This document shows positions 23,674 to 32,275 of a DNA stretch of 40,382 nt, piece by piece. The notes under the pieces are model-generated. The model did not search any database and was not told the origin of the DNA. It worked only from the letters and a program-made list of their open reading frames with translations. A program made the position numbers and the translations under genes. The stretch spans positions 1 through 40,382 of the forward strand of contig CANBUY010000019.1 of NCBI GenBank assembly GCA_947372745.1. Reading direction: 5' to 3'. The DNA comes from Comamonadaceae bacterium (lineage in GTDB: Bacteria > Pseudomonadota > Gammaproteobacteria > Burkholderiales > Burkholderiaceae_C). Each line of letters opens with the position of its first letter. Positions within the stretch are counted from its first letter, which is position 1.

Positions 23674-26097
23674 ATGTCCAGCTCTTTGCCGTCAAACACC
23701 TCACAAGCCCGTCTGTTATTTCCGGGCTTGTTGGGGTTGGTCCTGGGCACTGCGGTTCAGTTGCAACAGCGTGAGCTTTTTGCGCTCTCGGTGTATATTT
23801 ATTCAGGACTTTTGGCCCTGTTACTTTTGGCGCTGGTCAGCAATAAAAAACCAGCGATTCACTGGCGCATGGGCTGGGTGCTGGTGGCTTTGGCGGTGTT
23901 GTCGTTCAGCGTCACCGGCCTTCGTGCCACGGTGTTTCTCAATCAGTCACTTGCGCCCCCTCTTGAGGGGCAAGACGTCACGGTGGTGGGCGTGGTCTCG
24001 GCCATGCCGCAGCGCAACGAATCGGGCCTCCGTTTCCGGTTCGAGGTCGAGTCAGCCCAAGCCCGTGGCCAGTCGGTGAGCTTGCCGCCCAGTCTGCATC
24101 TGGGCTGGTATTCAGGCGTTTTTGGAGGCGCCAATACAGATATGCCCGCTGAGCTTCAGCGCCAACCCGCTGCTCTGGAAGCCGGTGAACGCTGGCAACT
24201 CACCGTTCGACTCAAAGCGCCCCACGGCAGCAGCAACCCTTTTGGGTTTGACTATGAATTGTGGCTATGGGAGCAGGGCTTGCAAGCCACCGGCTACGTG
24301 CGAGTCGGCCCCAAAGACCCGGCGCCCTTACGCCTCGACCAAACTGGGCAACACCCCGTTGAATGGGCACGACAGCAGGTGCGTGACCGCATCTTTGCCC
24401 AAGTGACTGACCGACACCAAGCCGGGCTGATCGCCGCTTTGGTGGTTGGGGATCAAAATGCGATTGACCGCGCCGACTGGGACGTGTTCAGGGCCACGGG
24501 CGTGGCGCACTTAATGTCGATCTCGGGCCTGCACGTCACCATGTTTGCCTGGCTTGCGGCGCTGGTTGTGGGCTGGCTGTGGCGGCGCTCGGGGGCCTTG
24601 TGCCTGTGGGTACCCGCGCCAAATGCAGCTTTAGTCTGTGGCGTCCTCCTTGCCGCGGCCTATGCGAGCTTTAGCGGCGGTGGCCTGCCTTCGCAGCGCA
24701 CGGTGCTGATGCTGGCTACGGTGGGTGTGCTGCGTTTGTCGGGCAAGCAATGGCCTTGGCCGCTGGTGTGGTTGGTCGCCTGCGCGGCGGTCGTGGTAAT
24801 GGATCCTTGGGCCTTGTTGCAAGCCGGGTTTTGGCTGAGTTTTGTGGCGGTGGGTGTTTTATTTGCTACTGATTCAGGAGCTGAACAAGTATATAAACAG
24901 GGATTTTTAGCCCATATAAGCTCAGGTTTTCGTGAGCAATGGGTCATCACGCTGGCTCTCACGCCCCTGACCCTGCTGCTCTTTGGTCAGGTGTCCATCG
25001 TCGGGCTGGCGGCTAATGCGCTGGCCATTCCTTGGGTGACTTTGTTGGTGACGCCTTTGGCGATGGCTGGCGTGGTGTGGCCCGATCTTTGGCAAGTCGC
25101 CGCCCTGGCGATCTCCCTTATGGCCGGGTATTTGCAACTTCTGGCTGCGCTGCCCTTTGCCTCGGTCACCATGGCGCAAGCGCCCTTGTGGGCCGGCGTG
25201 GCTGGGGTCATGGGCGGCTTGCTGCTGGCCATGCCTTGGTCTTGGCGTTTTCGTTTTCTTGGGTTGCCGCTGGTCTTGCCGGTGCTGCTCTGGCAAGCGC
25301 CGCATCCCGTTGATGGTCAGTTCGAATTGTTGGCCGCTGACATTGGGCAGGGCAATGCTGTTGTCGTTCGCACGGCGCACCATGCCTTGGTCTACGACGC
25401 TGGCCCTCGTTTTAGCCGTGACAGTGATGCTGGACACCGCGTGCTGGTGCCCCTGCTGCGCGCGCTGGATGTATCGGTGGACCGGCTCATGCTCAGCCAC
25501 CGAGACAGCGACCATGTAGGCGGCGCCGTGGCCGTGCTCTCTCAGCAACCCCAAGCCGACCTGATGAGTTCGGTGGAAGACGACAACGCCGTACAGGCCG
25601 TGCGCAAGGCGACCCGTTGCATGGCCGGGCAGCACTGGCGCTGGGATGGTGTTGACTTTGACGTGCTGCACCCCAGAGTCCAAGATTACCAAGAGAACAA
25701 CAAAAGCAACGCCATGAGTTGCGTCTTGCGCATCTCCAACGGCGCGCACACGGCCTTGCTTGTGGGCGATCTAGAGAAAGCCCAGGAATTGCGTTTGGTG
25801 GGCGAGGGCACTCAGCTAAGGGCCGACGTGCTTCTCGTTCCTCACCATGGCAGCAAAACTTCCAGCAGCCCTGAATTTTTGGACGCCGTAAACCCGCATA
25901 TTGCCCTGGTGCAGTCGGGCTACCGCAACCGCTACGGTCACCCAGCAGCGCCTGTTTTGGTGCGCTATGCCGAACGCCAAATCCATGTGCTCGATTCGCC
26001 CCATTGTGGTGCAGTCACCTGGCAATCCACCCAACCCACTTTGGTGAAATGCCACCGTGATGAGGCCTTGCGCTACTGGCACCACCGGGTGCCTTGA
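23674..26097 (+). CDS. comEC: DNA internalization competence protein ComEC/Rec2
   Basis: ComEC forms the inner-membrane channel that takes up single-stranded DNA during natural transformation. The 807-residue protein has N-terminal spans, an OB-fold-like domain (residues ~95-215, DUF4131 type) and the competence domain with multiple spans that starts near LIAALVVGDQNAID and includes HLMSISGLHVTMFAWLAALV. It ends in a metallo-beta-lactamase-like domain (~545-790) with ADIGQGNAVVVRT, LSHRDSDHVGGA and PHHGSKTSSS. Residues ~397-416 (FATDSGAEQVYKQGFLAHIS) are encoded by an interspersed repeat placed in a loop of the competence domain. The reading frame is complete and could be functional. Other competence genes are not in the window. 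Confidence 0.95.
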   Translation: MSSSLPSNTSQARLLFPGLLGLVLGTAVQLQQRELFALSVYIYSGLLALLLLALVSNKKPAIHWRMGWVLVALAVLSFSVTGLRATVFLNQSLAPPLEGQDVTVVGVVSAMPQRNESGLRFRFEVESAQARGQSVSLPPSLHLGWYSGVFGGANTDMPAELQRQPAALEAGERWQLTVRLKAPHGSSNPFGFDYELWLWEQGLQATGYVRVGPKDPAPLRLDQTGQHPVEWARQQVRDRIFAQVTDRHQAGLIAALVVGDQNAIDRADWDVFRATGVAHLMSISGLHVTMFAWLAALVVGWLWRRSGALCLWVPAPNAALVCGVLLAAAYASFSGGGLPSQRTVLMLATVGVLRLSGKQWPWPLVWLVACAAVVVMDPWALLQAGFWLSFVAVGVLFATDSGAEQVYKQGFLAHISSGFREQWVITLALTPLTLLLFGQVSIVGLAANALAIPWVTLLVTPLAMAGVVWPDLWQVAALAISLMAGYLQLLAALPFASVTMAQAPLWAGVAGVMGGLLLAMPWSWRFRFLGLPLVLPVLLWQAPHPVDGQFELLAADIGQGNAVVVRTAHHALVYDAGPRFSRDSDAGHRVLVPLLRALDVSVDRLMLSHRDSDHVGGAVAVLSQQPQADLMSSVEDDNAVQAVRKATRCMAGQHWRWDGVDFDVLHPRVQDYQENNKSNAMSCVLRISNGAHTALLVGDLEKAQELRLVGEGTQLRADVLLVPHHGSKTSSSPEFLDAVNPHIALVQSGYRNRYGHPAAPVLVRYAERQIHVLDSPHCGAVTWQSTQPTLVKCHRDEALRYWHHRVP
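24862..24921 (+). repeat. Interspersed palindromic repeat, copy D (inside comEC)
   Basis: It reads GCTACT-GATTC-AGGAGC-TG, then GAACAAG and later TTTTTAGCCCATATAAGC, and fits the core with a relaxed right arm. It is translated as ATDSGAE, in the same frame as copies B and E. Assignment is weaker than for copy B because the right arm differs. Confidence 0.5.
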
Positions 26098-26113
26098 TGA
26101 TTCCCCCCACCCA

Positions 26114-26151
26114 CCGTCATTGCGACTGCCGCGCTACGCTCGCAGTGACGG
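26114..26151. repeat. Short copy of the CGTCATTGCGA intergenic inverted repeat, after comEC
   Basis: Arms CCGTCATTGCGA (26114-26125) and TCGCAGTGACGG (26140-26151) pair with one mismatch around a 14-nt loop (CTGCCGCGCTACGC). The right half matches the right arm of the longer copy at 28818-28895, so the two belong to one family. It is 16 bp past the comEC stop and could act as a transcript-end hairpin. Confidence 0.65.
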
Positions 26152-26264
26152 GGTAAAGGGGTAGGCAATGACTGAGGGGTCGCTATGGTTATACGTCTCT
26201 CTGCCTTGGGTCAATTCAAGTTGGCGCAAAGCTTGCTAAGCTAGTACAAGGAGAAAAATCGTTT

Positions 26265-27800
26265 ATGCGTAAATTTGACGAGATGTACACCCAGTTGCCT
26301 TATGAGTTATTTACTCAAGGCACCCAGATACGTGACCACTACAAAATTTATGACGAATGGCTAGCCCGCCAACCTGGCGACATGATGGCTAAGCGGCGGG
26401 AAGAGGCTGAGTTGATCTTTCGCCGCGTGGGCATCACCTTTGCCGTCTATGGTGAAAAAGACGAAGACGGCGCGGGCTCCGAGCGACTCATTCCCTTTGA
26501 CTTAATCCCCCGCATCATCCCCGCCCATGAGTGGTCCAGCATGGAGCGCGGCCTGGTGCAACGCGTCACGGCCCTCAACCGCTTTATTGACGACGTCTAC
26601 CACGGGCAAGACATCATCAAGGCCGGCATCATCCCTCGTGACCAGATCGAGAACAACGCCCAGTTCCGCCCCGAGATGATGGGCGTGGACGTGCCCAACA
26701 AAATTTACTCCCACATCTCAGGCATCGACATCGTGCGCGCGCCCAATGCCCAGGGCGACGGCGAGTACTACGTGCTTGAAGACAATCTTCGCGTGCCCAG
26801 CGGCGTGAGCTACATGTTGGAAGACCGCAAGATGATGATGCGGCTGTTCCCTGAGCTCTTCAACGCCCACCGCGTGGCCCCCATTGCGCATTACCCCGAC
26901 TTATTGCTTGAAACGCTGCGTGCCAGCAGCCCCGCCACCACCGCCGAGCCCACCGTGGTGGTGCTCACCCCCGGCATGCACAACAGTGCTTATTTTGAGC
27001 ACGCCTTTTTAGCCCAACAAATGGGTGTGGAGCTGGTTGAGGGGCAAGATCTCTTTGTCAAAGACAACTTTTGCTACATGCGCACCACACGCGGCCCCAA
27101 GCGGGTGGACGTGATTTACCGCCGCGTGGACGACGACTTTTTGGACCCCAAAGCCTTCCGCCCCACCTCCACACTGGGCTGCGCGGGCCTGATGGAGGTT
27201 TACCGCGCAGGCCATGTCACCATTTGCAACGCCGTGGGCACCGGCGTGGCCGACGACAAATCCATCTACCCCTACGTGCCGAAGATGATCGAGTTTTACC
27301 TCGGTGAAAAACCCATCCTCAACAACGTGCCCACCTACATGTGCCGCAACAAGGACGATCTGGCCTACACCCTGGCCAACCTGAAAGACCTGGTGGTGAA
27401 GGAAGTACACGGCGCGGGCGGCTACGGCATGTTGGTCGGGCCTGCGTCCACCAAAGCTGAAATTGAAGACTTCAGGCAAGCCATTTTGGCCAACCCCAAG
27501 GGCTACATTTCGCAGCCCACCCTGAGCCTGTCAAGTTGCCCGACCTTTGTGGAGAGCGGCATTGCGCCGCGCCACATCGACCTGCGCCCTTACGTGCTGA
27601 GCGGAAAAACCGTGCAAATGGTGCCCGGTGGCCTGACGCGCGTTGCCCTGAAAGAAGGCTCCTTGGTGGTCAACTCCTCGCAAGGCGGTGGCACCAAAGA
27701 CACCTGGATTTTGGAAGCCGACGACGCACCGGCTGCAGCGGTCGCACCCTCGCAGAGCCAAAGCCAAAGCCCAACGTCAACGTCCTCTACGTCATCCTGA
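26265..27800 (+). CDS. Circularly permuted type 2 ATP-grasp protein
   Basis: This 511-residue protein belongs to the circularly permuted ATP-grasp family (formerly DUF404/DUF407), predicted to form amide or peptide bonds using ATP. Recognisable blocks are FDEMYTQLPYELF (start), LIPFDLIPRIIPAHEW, ALNRFIDDVYHGQDI, YYVLEDNLRVPSGVSYM, VIYRRVDDDFLDP and DLRPYVLSG near the end. The C-terminus is a low-complexity Gln/Ser/Thr tail (SQSQSQSPTSTSSTSS). AAGGAG lies 11 bases before ATG 26265. The alpha-E gene follows 17 nt after the stop, the usual partner. In many genomes a transglutaminase-like gene comes third, but it is missing here. The substrate is unknown. Confidence 0.93.
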   Translation: MRKFDEMYTQLPYELFTQGTQIRDHYKIYDEWLARQPGDMMAKRREEAELIFRRVGITFAVYGEKDEDGAGSERLIPFDLIPRIIPAHEWSSMERGLVQRVTALNRFIDDVYHGQDIIKAGIIPRDQIENNAQFRPEMMGVDVPNKIYSHISGIDIVRAPNAQGDGEYYVLEDNLRVPSGVSYMLEDRKMMMRLFPELFNAHRVAPIAHYPDLLLETLRASSPATTAEPTVVVLTPGMHNSAYFEHAFLAQQMGVELVEGQDLFVKDNFCYMRTTRGPKRVDVIYRRVDDDFLDPKAFRPTSTLGCAGLMEVYRAGHVTICNAVGTGVADDKSIYPYVPKMIEFYLGEKPILNNVPTYMCRNKDDLAYTLANLKDLVVKEVHGAGGYGMLVGPASTKAEIEDFRQAILANPKGYISQPTLSLSSCPTFVESGIAPRHIDLRPYVLSGKTVQMVPGGLTRVALKEGSLVVNSSQGGGTKDTWILEADDAPAAAVAPSQSQSQSPTSTSSTSS

Positions 27801-27817
27801 ACCCAAGGAGTCACCTC

Positions 27818-28777
27818 ATGCTGTCACGCACCGCCGATCACCTCTTCTGGATGTCCCGTTACACCGAGCGGGCTGAGAACACCGCCCGCATGCTCGATGT
27901 CAACTACCAAACTTCCCTGCTGCCGCAGTCTGATGCCGTGGCGCTGGTCGGCTGGCAAGGCCTGCTCAGCATCAGTGAGCTCTTGCCTACCTACAAGGAA
28001 AAGCATGGCGACATCAAGGTGGCCGAGGTCATGGACTTCATGGTCAAGGACGAAAGCAATCCGTCCAGCATCATGTCGTGTCTGAGCGCGGCTCGTGAGA
28101 ACGCCCGTGCCGTGCGCGGCACCCTCACCACCGAAGTGTGGGAGACACTCAACACCACTTGGCTTGAAGTCAAACGCATGATCAAGAGCGGCGAGTTTGA
28201 GCGCGACCCGGCCCAGTTTTTTGAGTGGGTCAAGTTCCGCTCGCACCTGTCACGCGGCGTCACCGTGGGCACCATGCTCATGGACGAGGCGCTTTACTTC
28301 ATGCGCCTGGGGACTTTTTTAGAGCGGGCCGACAACACAGCACGCTTGGTGGATGTGAAGTTTCACGCCGTGCAAAGCGACTTTTATGGCAACGCCAACG
28401 GCAAAGACCAAGAGTACGACTTCTACCACTGGAGCGCCATTTTGCGCAGTGTCTCCGGCTTTGAGGTCTACCGCAAGGTCTACCGCGACGTCATCAAACC
28501 CGAGCGCGTGGCAGAACTGCTCATCTTGCGCGCCGACATGCCACGCTCCTTGCACGCCAGCTTGAACGAAGTGGTGAGCAACCTGAGCATGGTGGCCAAT
28601 GACGAAAGCAGCGAAACCCACCGCCGCGCTGGCAAACTTTGCAGCGAGCTGAAATACGGCCGCATAGACGAGATTTTGGCCACTGGACTTCACGCCTACC
28701 TGACCCAGTTCCTGGACCGAATCAACGACCTGGGCGCCCACATCAGCCGGGAATATTTGGTGCCTTCGGCGGGGTAA
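27818..28777 (+). CDS. Alpha-E domain-containing protein
   Basis: This 319-residue all-helical protein is of the alpha-E family (formerly DUF403), the constant partner of circularly permuted ATP-grasp proteins. The diagnostic start is MLSRTADHLFWMSRYTERAE with NTARMLDV, and the repeat-like second half contains YFMRLGTFLERADNTARLVD. ATG 27818 has AAGGAG seven bases upstream and gives the canonical N-terminus. The frame is open further upstream, but that sequence overlaps the ATP-grasp gene and is unlike the family. The biochemical role is unknown; a peptide-modification function has been proposed for the gene neighbourhood. A repeat hairpin and a decayed hsdR follow. Confidence 0.93.
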   Translation: MLSRTADHLFWMSRYTERAENTARMLDVNYQTSLLPQSDAVALVGWQGLLSISELLPTYKEKHGDIKVAEVMDFMVKDESNPSSIMSCLSAARENARAVRGTLTTEVWETLNTTWLEVKRMIKSGEFERDPAQFFEWVKFRSHLSRGVTVGTMLMDEALYFMRLGTFLERADNTARLVDVKFHAVQSDFYGNANGKDQEYDFYHWSAILRSVSGFEVYRKVYRDVIKPERVAELLILRADMPRSLHASLNEVVSNLSMVANDESSETHRRAGKLCSELKYGRIDEILATGLHAYLTQFLDRINDLGAHISREYLVPSAG

Positions 28778-28817
28778 TCATCGTTACTACGACCCCATGC
28801 CAATGCGAGCGTGCCCC

Positions 28818-28895
28818 CGTCATTGCGAGCGAAGCGCGGCAATCTATCGCGCCTAACAAAAAGTCATGGATTGCCGCGCTGCGCTCGCAATGACG
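28818..28895. repeat. Long intergenic inverted repeat (CGTCATTGCGAG family)
   Basis: Two 27-nt arms (28818-28844 and 28869-28895) are complementary with one mismatch and enclose a 24-nt loop. The left arm begins CGTCATTGCGAGCG and contains GCGGCAATC. Similar palindromes are scattered between genes in many bacteria. A shortened relative lies after comEC. It is placed between the alpha-E stop and the hsdR remnant and may mark a transcript end. Confidence 0.8.
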
Positions 28896-28908
28896 AGGTA
28901 TTGCTGAC

Positions 28909-29240
28909 CTAAATCCGCTTCTCCTCAGCCAGTAAAAGATACTTTTGAAACCCGGCAAACAGCGTGCGTATCTGGGCGGTGCTGCCTAGATCCGACACGG
29001 CGTCTGAAATGGCGTTGTTGTATTTAAGGCGGAGCAGGGGGGGGGGGAGCTTGTCGGCGTCGAGTTAATCCACGCCTTGCGTCACATACTGGGACAGCAC
29101 AAAGTCATAAATGATTAAGTAATCCTTGCCCTTAAATACGCGCGTGCTCCGGCCAATAATTTGCTTGAACTTAAGTCACCCGCACGTAATACACCGGGTA
29201 GGTGCTGGATTTGCACTGGTTGATCAAGTCGCGCAAACCT
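28909..29240 (-). pseudogene. Type I restriction enzyme R subunit (hsdR) remnant, C-terminal
   Basis: Minus-strand translation gives disconnected pieces of a type I restriction endonuclease R subunit. From right to left they are RDLINQCKSSTYPVYYVRVT (a helicase segment ending in a stop), then in another frame FKQIIGRSTRVFKGKDYL (SF2 helicase motif VI, QxxGRxxR) with IIYDFV ending TQGVD-stop, then LDADKLPPPLLRLKYNN with FAGFQKYLLLAEEKRI-stop, the C-terminal helicase-proximal domain. At least one frameshift, an in-frame stop, an internal deletion of the motif V-VI region and an 11-nt G run (29037-29047) show it is dead. No hsdM or hsdS is present. Confidence 0.8.
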
Positions 29241-29344
29241 CACTTACTCGTTCAAGTGGGCAACTCACTCGTCATGGCAGAATATTAAAACCAACCAGTT
29301 GCTTAAATTGAGCGTTCATGTTGGCAGGTTCCCAAGCAACTGAG

Positions 29345-29366
29345 CTGCACTGTGCAGTCTATAAAT
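29345..29366 (+). promoter_or_regulatory. Dyad CTGCAC-T-GTGCAG next to a TATAAAT -10-like element, upstream of the redox operon
   Basis: The 13-bp dyad (29345-29357) has perfect 6-bp arms around one base and is followed two bases later by TATAAAT (29360-29366). The operon start codon is at 29377, so this arrangement would place a regulator site over the spacer of a promoter. There is no convincing -35 element. Regulator identity is unknown. Confidence 0.35.
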
Positions 29367-29376
29367 AAAGCGTGTC

Positions 29377-30951
29377 ATGACCCACACCCCAGAGCCAACG
29401 GCACCGTTGAAGGCATTGCCTCTTCAAATAGTGATTGTGGGTGCTGGTTTTACGGGTTGCTGCCTGGCCGTGCAGATGGTGCGCACGGCGACAGTGCCCT
29501 TGGCTATTACGCTGATTGAGCCGAATAGTCACTTGGGGCGTGGTTTGGCTTACTCGACGGTGGACCCTGACCACCGGCTCAACGCCCCGGCCTACGTGCA
29601 TTCCATGCTGCCCGACGATGCCTTTCACTTCACGAGTTGGTGCCTGAACAATCAGGTTTTAGAGCGGGACCCGGAGGCACTTTGGTCGGATGGCGGCCTT
29701 TACTTTCGGCGCTCTGACTTTGGTCTTTACATTGAAGACACGCTTAAGCAACACGCCGACTGGCCTGCAACGGGCTGCACCATCACGCACCTGCAAGACA
29801 AAGCCGTGGGCCTGTTTAACCGCGATGGGCGCTGGCGCGTCACCACGGGCAAGGGGAATGATGTAGCGGCAGATAGGGTGTTTGTCACCACCGGCAACCC
29901 GGTGCCGCGTTTGCCCGCCACCTTTGATTCCGAACTTGCAGCGCATCCCGGCGTGTTAGAAAATCCGCTGAATAATCCGCGCCTTAACACCATCGCGTCA
30001 CAGTCTCGCGTTCTATTGGTGGGCAGCAGTCTCACGGCGCTTGACGTGCTGGCCACCATGCTACGCCAAGACCATCAAGGTCCCATCGTGGTCTTGTCGC
30101 GCCATGGATTGCGGCCTAAACAGCAAGCACCCATTCCAGAGCCTTTGCTCAAAGCAAGAACACCTGAAGGCATTGCGGCGCTTCCTGGCAATATTTTGTT
30201 GGGCCGCATCTTGCGGCCAGTGCCGGCCTATTTTCTTGAGCATGGCCAAGCGCTCACACTGCGCGGCATGGTCAAGGCGCTGCGCGCTAAAACGAAAGAA
30301 GTTCAGAAGGAGGGCGCTAACTGGTACGCTGTGTTCGACGATATGCGTGATGCCCTTTGGCAACTTTGGCCCCAATTGCCTGCACAAGAAAAACGACGTT
30401 TCCTGACCAAGATGCGCACCTGGTATGACGTGCACCGTTTTCGCACCGTGCCGCAGTCCGATCAGCGTGTGAGGTCTGCCGAGGCGCGCGGTTTGATTCG
30501 TTTTTGTGTGGCTCGATTAAAGTCGGTCAGTGCGGTCAATGCTGACTCTCATCTGGAAGTAGTGATGCGTGAAAAAGGACAGGGGGATGACATCCGCAGG
30601 CCGTTCGATGTGGTCATTAACTGCACGGGCCTTGATGCAGTCAAAGGTATGCAAGCCAATCCCTTTTTGGTGGCCGCTTCAGATTCCGGCTATATAAGAC
30701 GTGATGCTTGCAGCCTGGGTTTTGAAGTCGATGCCCATTGCCGCGCCGTCAATAGCGAAGGCGTGGCTCTCCACACTTTGCGCGTTCTAGGCCCGCCAAC
30801 CGTCGGGTCCTTTGGCGATCCGATCGGCGCGATGTTTATTGCGGCGCAGATTTACCGCATGCTGCCTGAGGTGCAAGAGTCGTTCAAAGTGAATTCAAAT
30901 TTAGATGACGATCAATTGCTGATTTTTCATACTAGAGTTCCGTTGATGTAG
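29377..30951 (+). CDS. FAD/NAD(P)-binding oxidoreductase (NAD_binding_9/YdhS-like)
   Basis: This is a 524-residue soluble-looking flavoprotein. The N-terminal FAD dinucleotide fold is VIVGAGFTGCCLA (residues ~18-30; GXGXXG at 22-27), followed by an IEPNSHLGRGLAYST block typical of the NAD_binding_9 family. A second nucleotide fold, VLLVGSSLTALDVLA, lies near residue 210, and a C-terminal VVINCTGLD motif near residue 410. It has no signal peptide, so it should act in the cytoplasm. It is first of four genes, with 43 nt before the ferredoxin-reductase-like gene. In this context it may feed electrons from NAD(P)H or a substrate to the membrane chain, but the substrate is not known. Confidence 0.82.
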   Translation: MTHTPEPTAPLKALPLQIVIVGAGFTGCCLAVQMVRTATVPLAITLIEPNSHLGRGLAYSTVDPDHRLNAPAYVHSMLPDDAFHFTSWCLNNQVLERDPEALWSDGGLYFRRSDFGLYIEDTLKQHADWPATGCTITHLQDKAVGLFNRDGRWRVTTGKGNDVAADRVFVTTGNPVPRLPATFDSELAAHPGVLENPLNNPRLNTIASQSRVLLVGSSLTALDVLATMLRQDHQGPIVVLSRHGLRPKQQAPIPEPLLKARTPEGIAALPGNILLGRILRPVPAYFLEHGQALTLRGMVKALRAKTKEVQKEGANWYAVFDDMRDALWQLWPQLPAQEKRRFLTKMRTWYDVHRFRTVPQSDQRVRSAEARGLIRFCVARLKSVSAVNADSHLEVVMREKGQGDDIRRPFDVVINCTGLDAVKGMQANPFLVAASDSGYIRRDACSLGFEVDAHCRAVNSEGVALHTLRVLGPPTVGSFGDPIGAMFIAAQIYRMLPEVQESFKVNSNLDDDQLLIFHTRVPLM

Positions 30952-30994
30952 GTCATTAAGCGTTCGGTCGTAGGGCATAAGCTTCATAGCACCT

Positions 30995-32275
30995 ATGACT
31001 TCTCTGATCCTGGCTCTTTCGATTGCTGCTGCCATCCTGCTTCAGATCGCCCTTTATTTGTGCATTGGGTTTTGGCGGCATTGGCAGGCGTACCAAGCGT
31101 TGAAAAACGTTGCCGCTGAATCTGAAATTACCGTCCATCCTGATACTTCACCAGAAGTGTTTGCCGTTGCGTGGGCTGGCTATCGTACCTTTCTCGTTGA
31201 ACGCAAGGTGCCCGAAGATGACCTGGGGCAGATCTGCTCCTTTGACCTTGTACCTGAAGACCAAAAACCGCTACCGGCTTTCTTGCCCGGGCAGTTCCTC
31301 ACGTTCAAGCTAGATCCGCCAAGTGGCATATCGGCCACACAACCCGTCATACGCTGCTACTCGCTATCTGACGCGCCACAAACCAACAGCTACCGTATTT
31401 CTGTCAAGCGTGCGCCTGCACCCGTTGGCAGCTTGGTGCCACCAGGCGTTTCTTCTAATTACTTTCATGACCATGTCGGCGTAGGAAGCCACTTGCAGGT
31501 GCGCGCACCTGCGGGGCATTTTTATATCGACCGTAGCGATGCGCCTGTGGTGTTAGTGGGTGGGGGCATCGGCATCACGCCGATGTTGAGCATGTTGAAC
31601 TGGTGCCTGTCAGCGCAGCCAGGGCGCGAAGTATGGTTGTTTTATGGTGTACGCAACAGCGCCGAGTTGGTGATGCAAGCGCACCTGAATCACCTGGCTG
31701 CTCAACATCAAAATTTTCATCTCCATCTTTGTTTGAGCAACCCGCTATCGGATTACTTGGCTATTAATCAAGTGGGCCCGGTGCACCGCCACCACAGCCG
31801 GGTGGATGTCACCCTGTTGCGTCGCCTCTTGCCACTCAAGCCCTATCACTATTACATTTGTGGCCCATCCCCCTTGCTGCAAAGCCTCGTGCCTGCCCTT
31901 GAAGATTGGGGCGTGCCCAGCGGACGCATTCACTTTGAAGCATTTGGACCGGCCTCTATACCGCGTAAAAACGCTGCCTCTGCCAAGCAGGCCAGTAATG
32001 CAAACATCGACAAGGAAGCAACGGTCATGGTGACCTTTGCCAAGTCCGGTAAAACTGAAGCATGGGAACCCAGCATGGGCTCGCTCCTTGATTTTGCGGA
32101 GGCCCGAGGTGTTGTGGTCAGCTCTGGTTGTCGCGCGGGTAGTTGTGGGAGTTGTCAGACCAGCATCCGAAGTGGTGAGGTGGCCTATACCCAAGCACCA
32201 GATTTCGATCCCGAACTGGGCAGTTGCTTGTTGTGTGTTTGTACGCCAAAAACCGCGCTCACCCTGGAGGCCTGA
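30995..32275 (+). CDS. Membrane-anchored FAD/NAD(P)H and [2Fe-2S] oxidoreductase
   Basis: This 426-residue protein has three parts. An N-terminal membrane anchor covers about residues 1-30 (LILALSIAAAILLQIALYLC). A ferredoxin-reductase module has the FAD motif RCYSLSDAP (~125-133) and the pyridine-nucleotide motif VVLVGGGIGITPML (~184-197). A C-terminal plant-type [2Fe-2S] domain has SGCRAGSCGSCQTSIRSGEV (CX4CX2C) with a further Cys in GSCLLCVC. The modules are on the same side of the membrane, presumably the cytoplasm. The gene ends at 32275 and the next starts at 32276, so the two are tightly coupled. Architecture resembles Hcr/flavohemoglobin-type reductases plus an anchor. Confidence 0.88.
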   Translation: MTSLILALSIAAAILLQIALYLCIGFWRHWQAYQALKNVAAESEITVHPDTSPEVFAVAWAGYRTFLVERKVPEDDLGQICSFDLVPEDQKPLPAFLPGQFLTFKLDPPSGISATQPVIRCYSLSDAPQTNSYRISVKRAPAPVGSLVPPGVSSNYFHDHVGVGSHLQVRAPAGHFYIDRSDAPVVLVGGGIGITPMLSMLNWCLSAQPGREVWLFYGVRNSAELVMQAHLNHLAAQHQNFHLHLCLSNPLSDYLAINQVGPVHRHHSRVDVTLLRRLLPLKPYHYYICGPSPLLQSLVPALEDWGVPSGRIHFEAFGPASIPRKNAASAKQASNANIDKEATVMVTFAKSGKTEAWEPSMGSLLDFAEARGVVVSSGCRAGSCGSCQTSIRSGEVAYTQAPDFDPELGSCLLCVCTPKTALTLEA

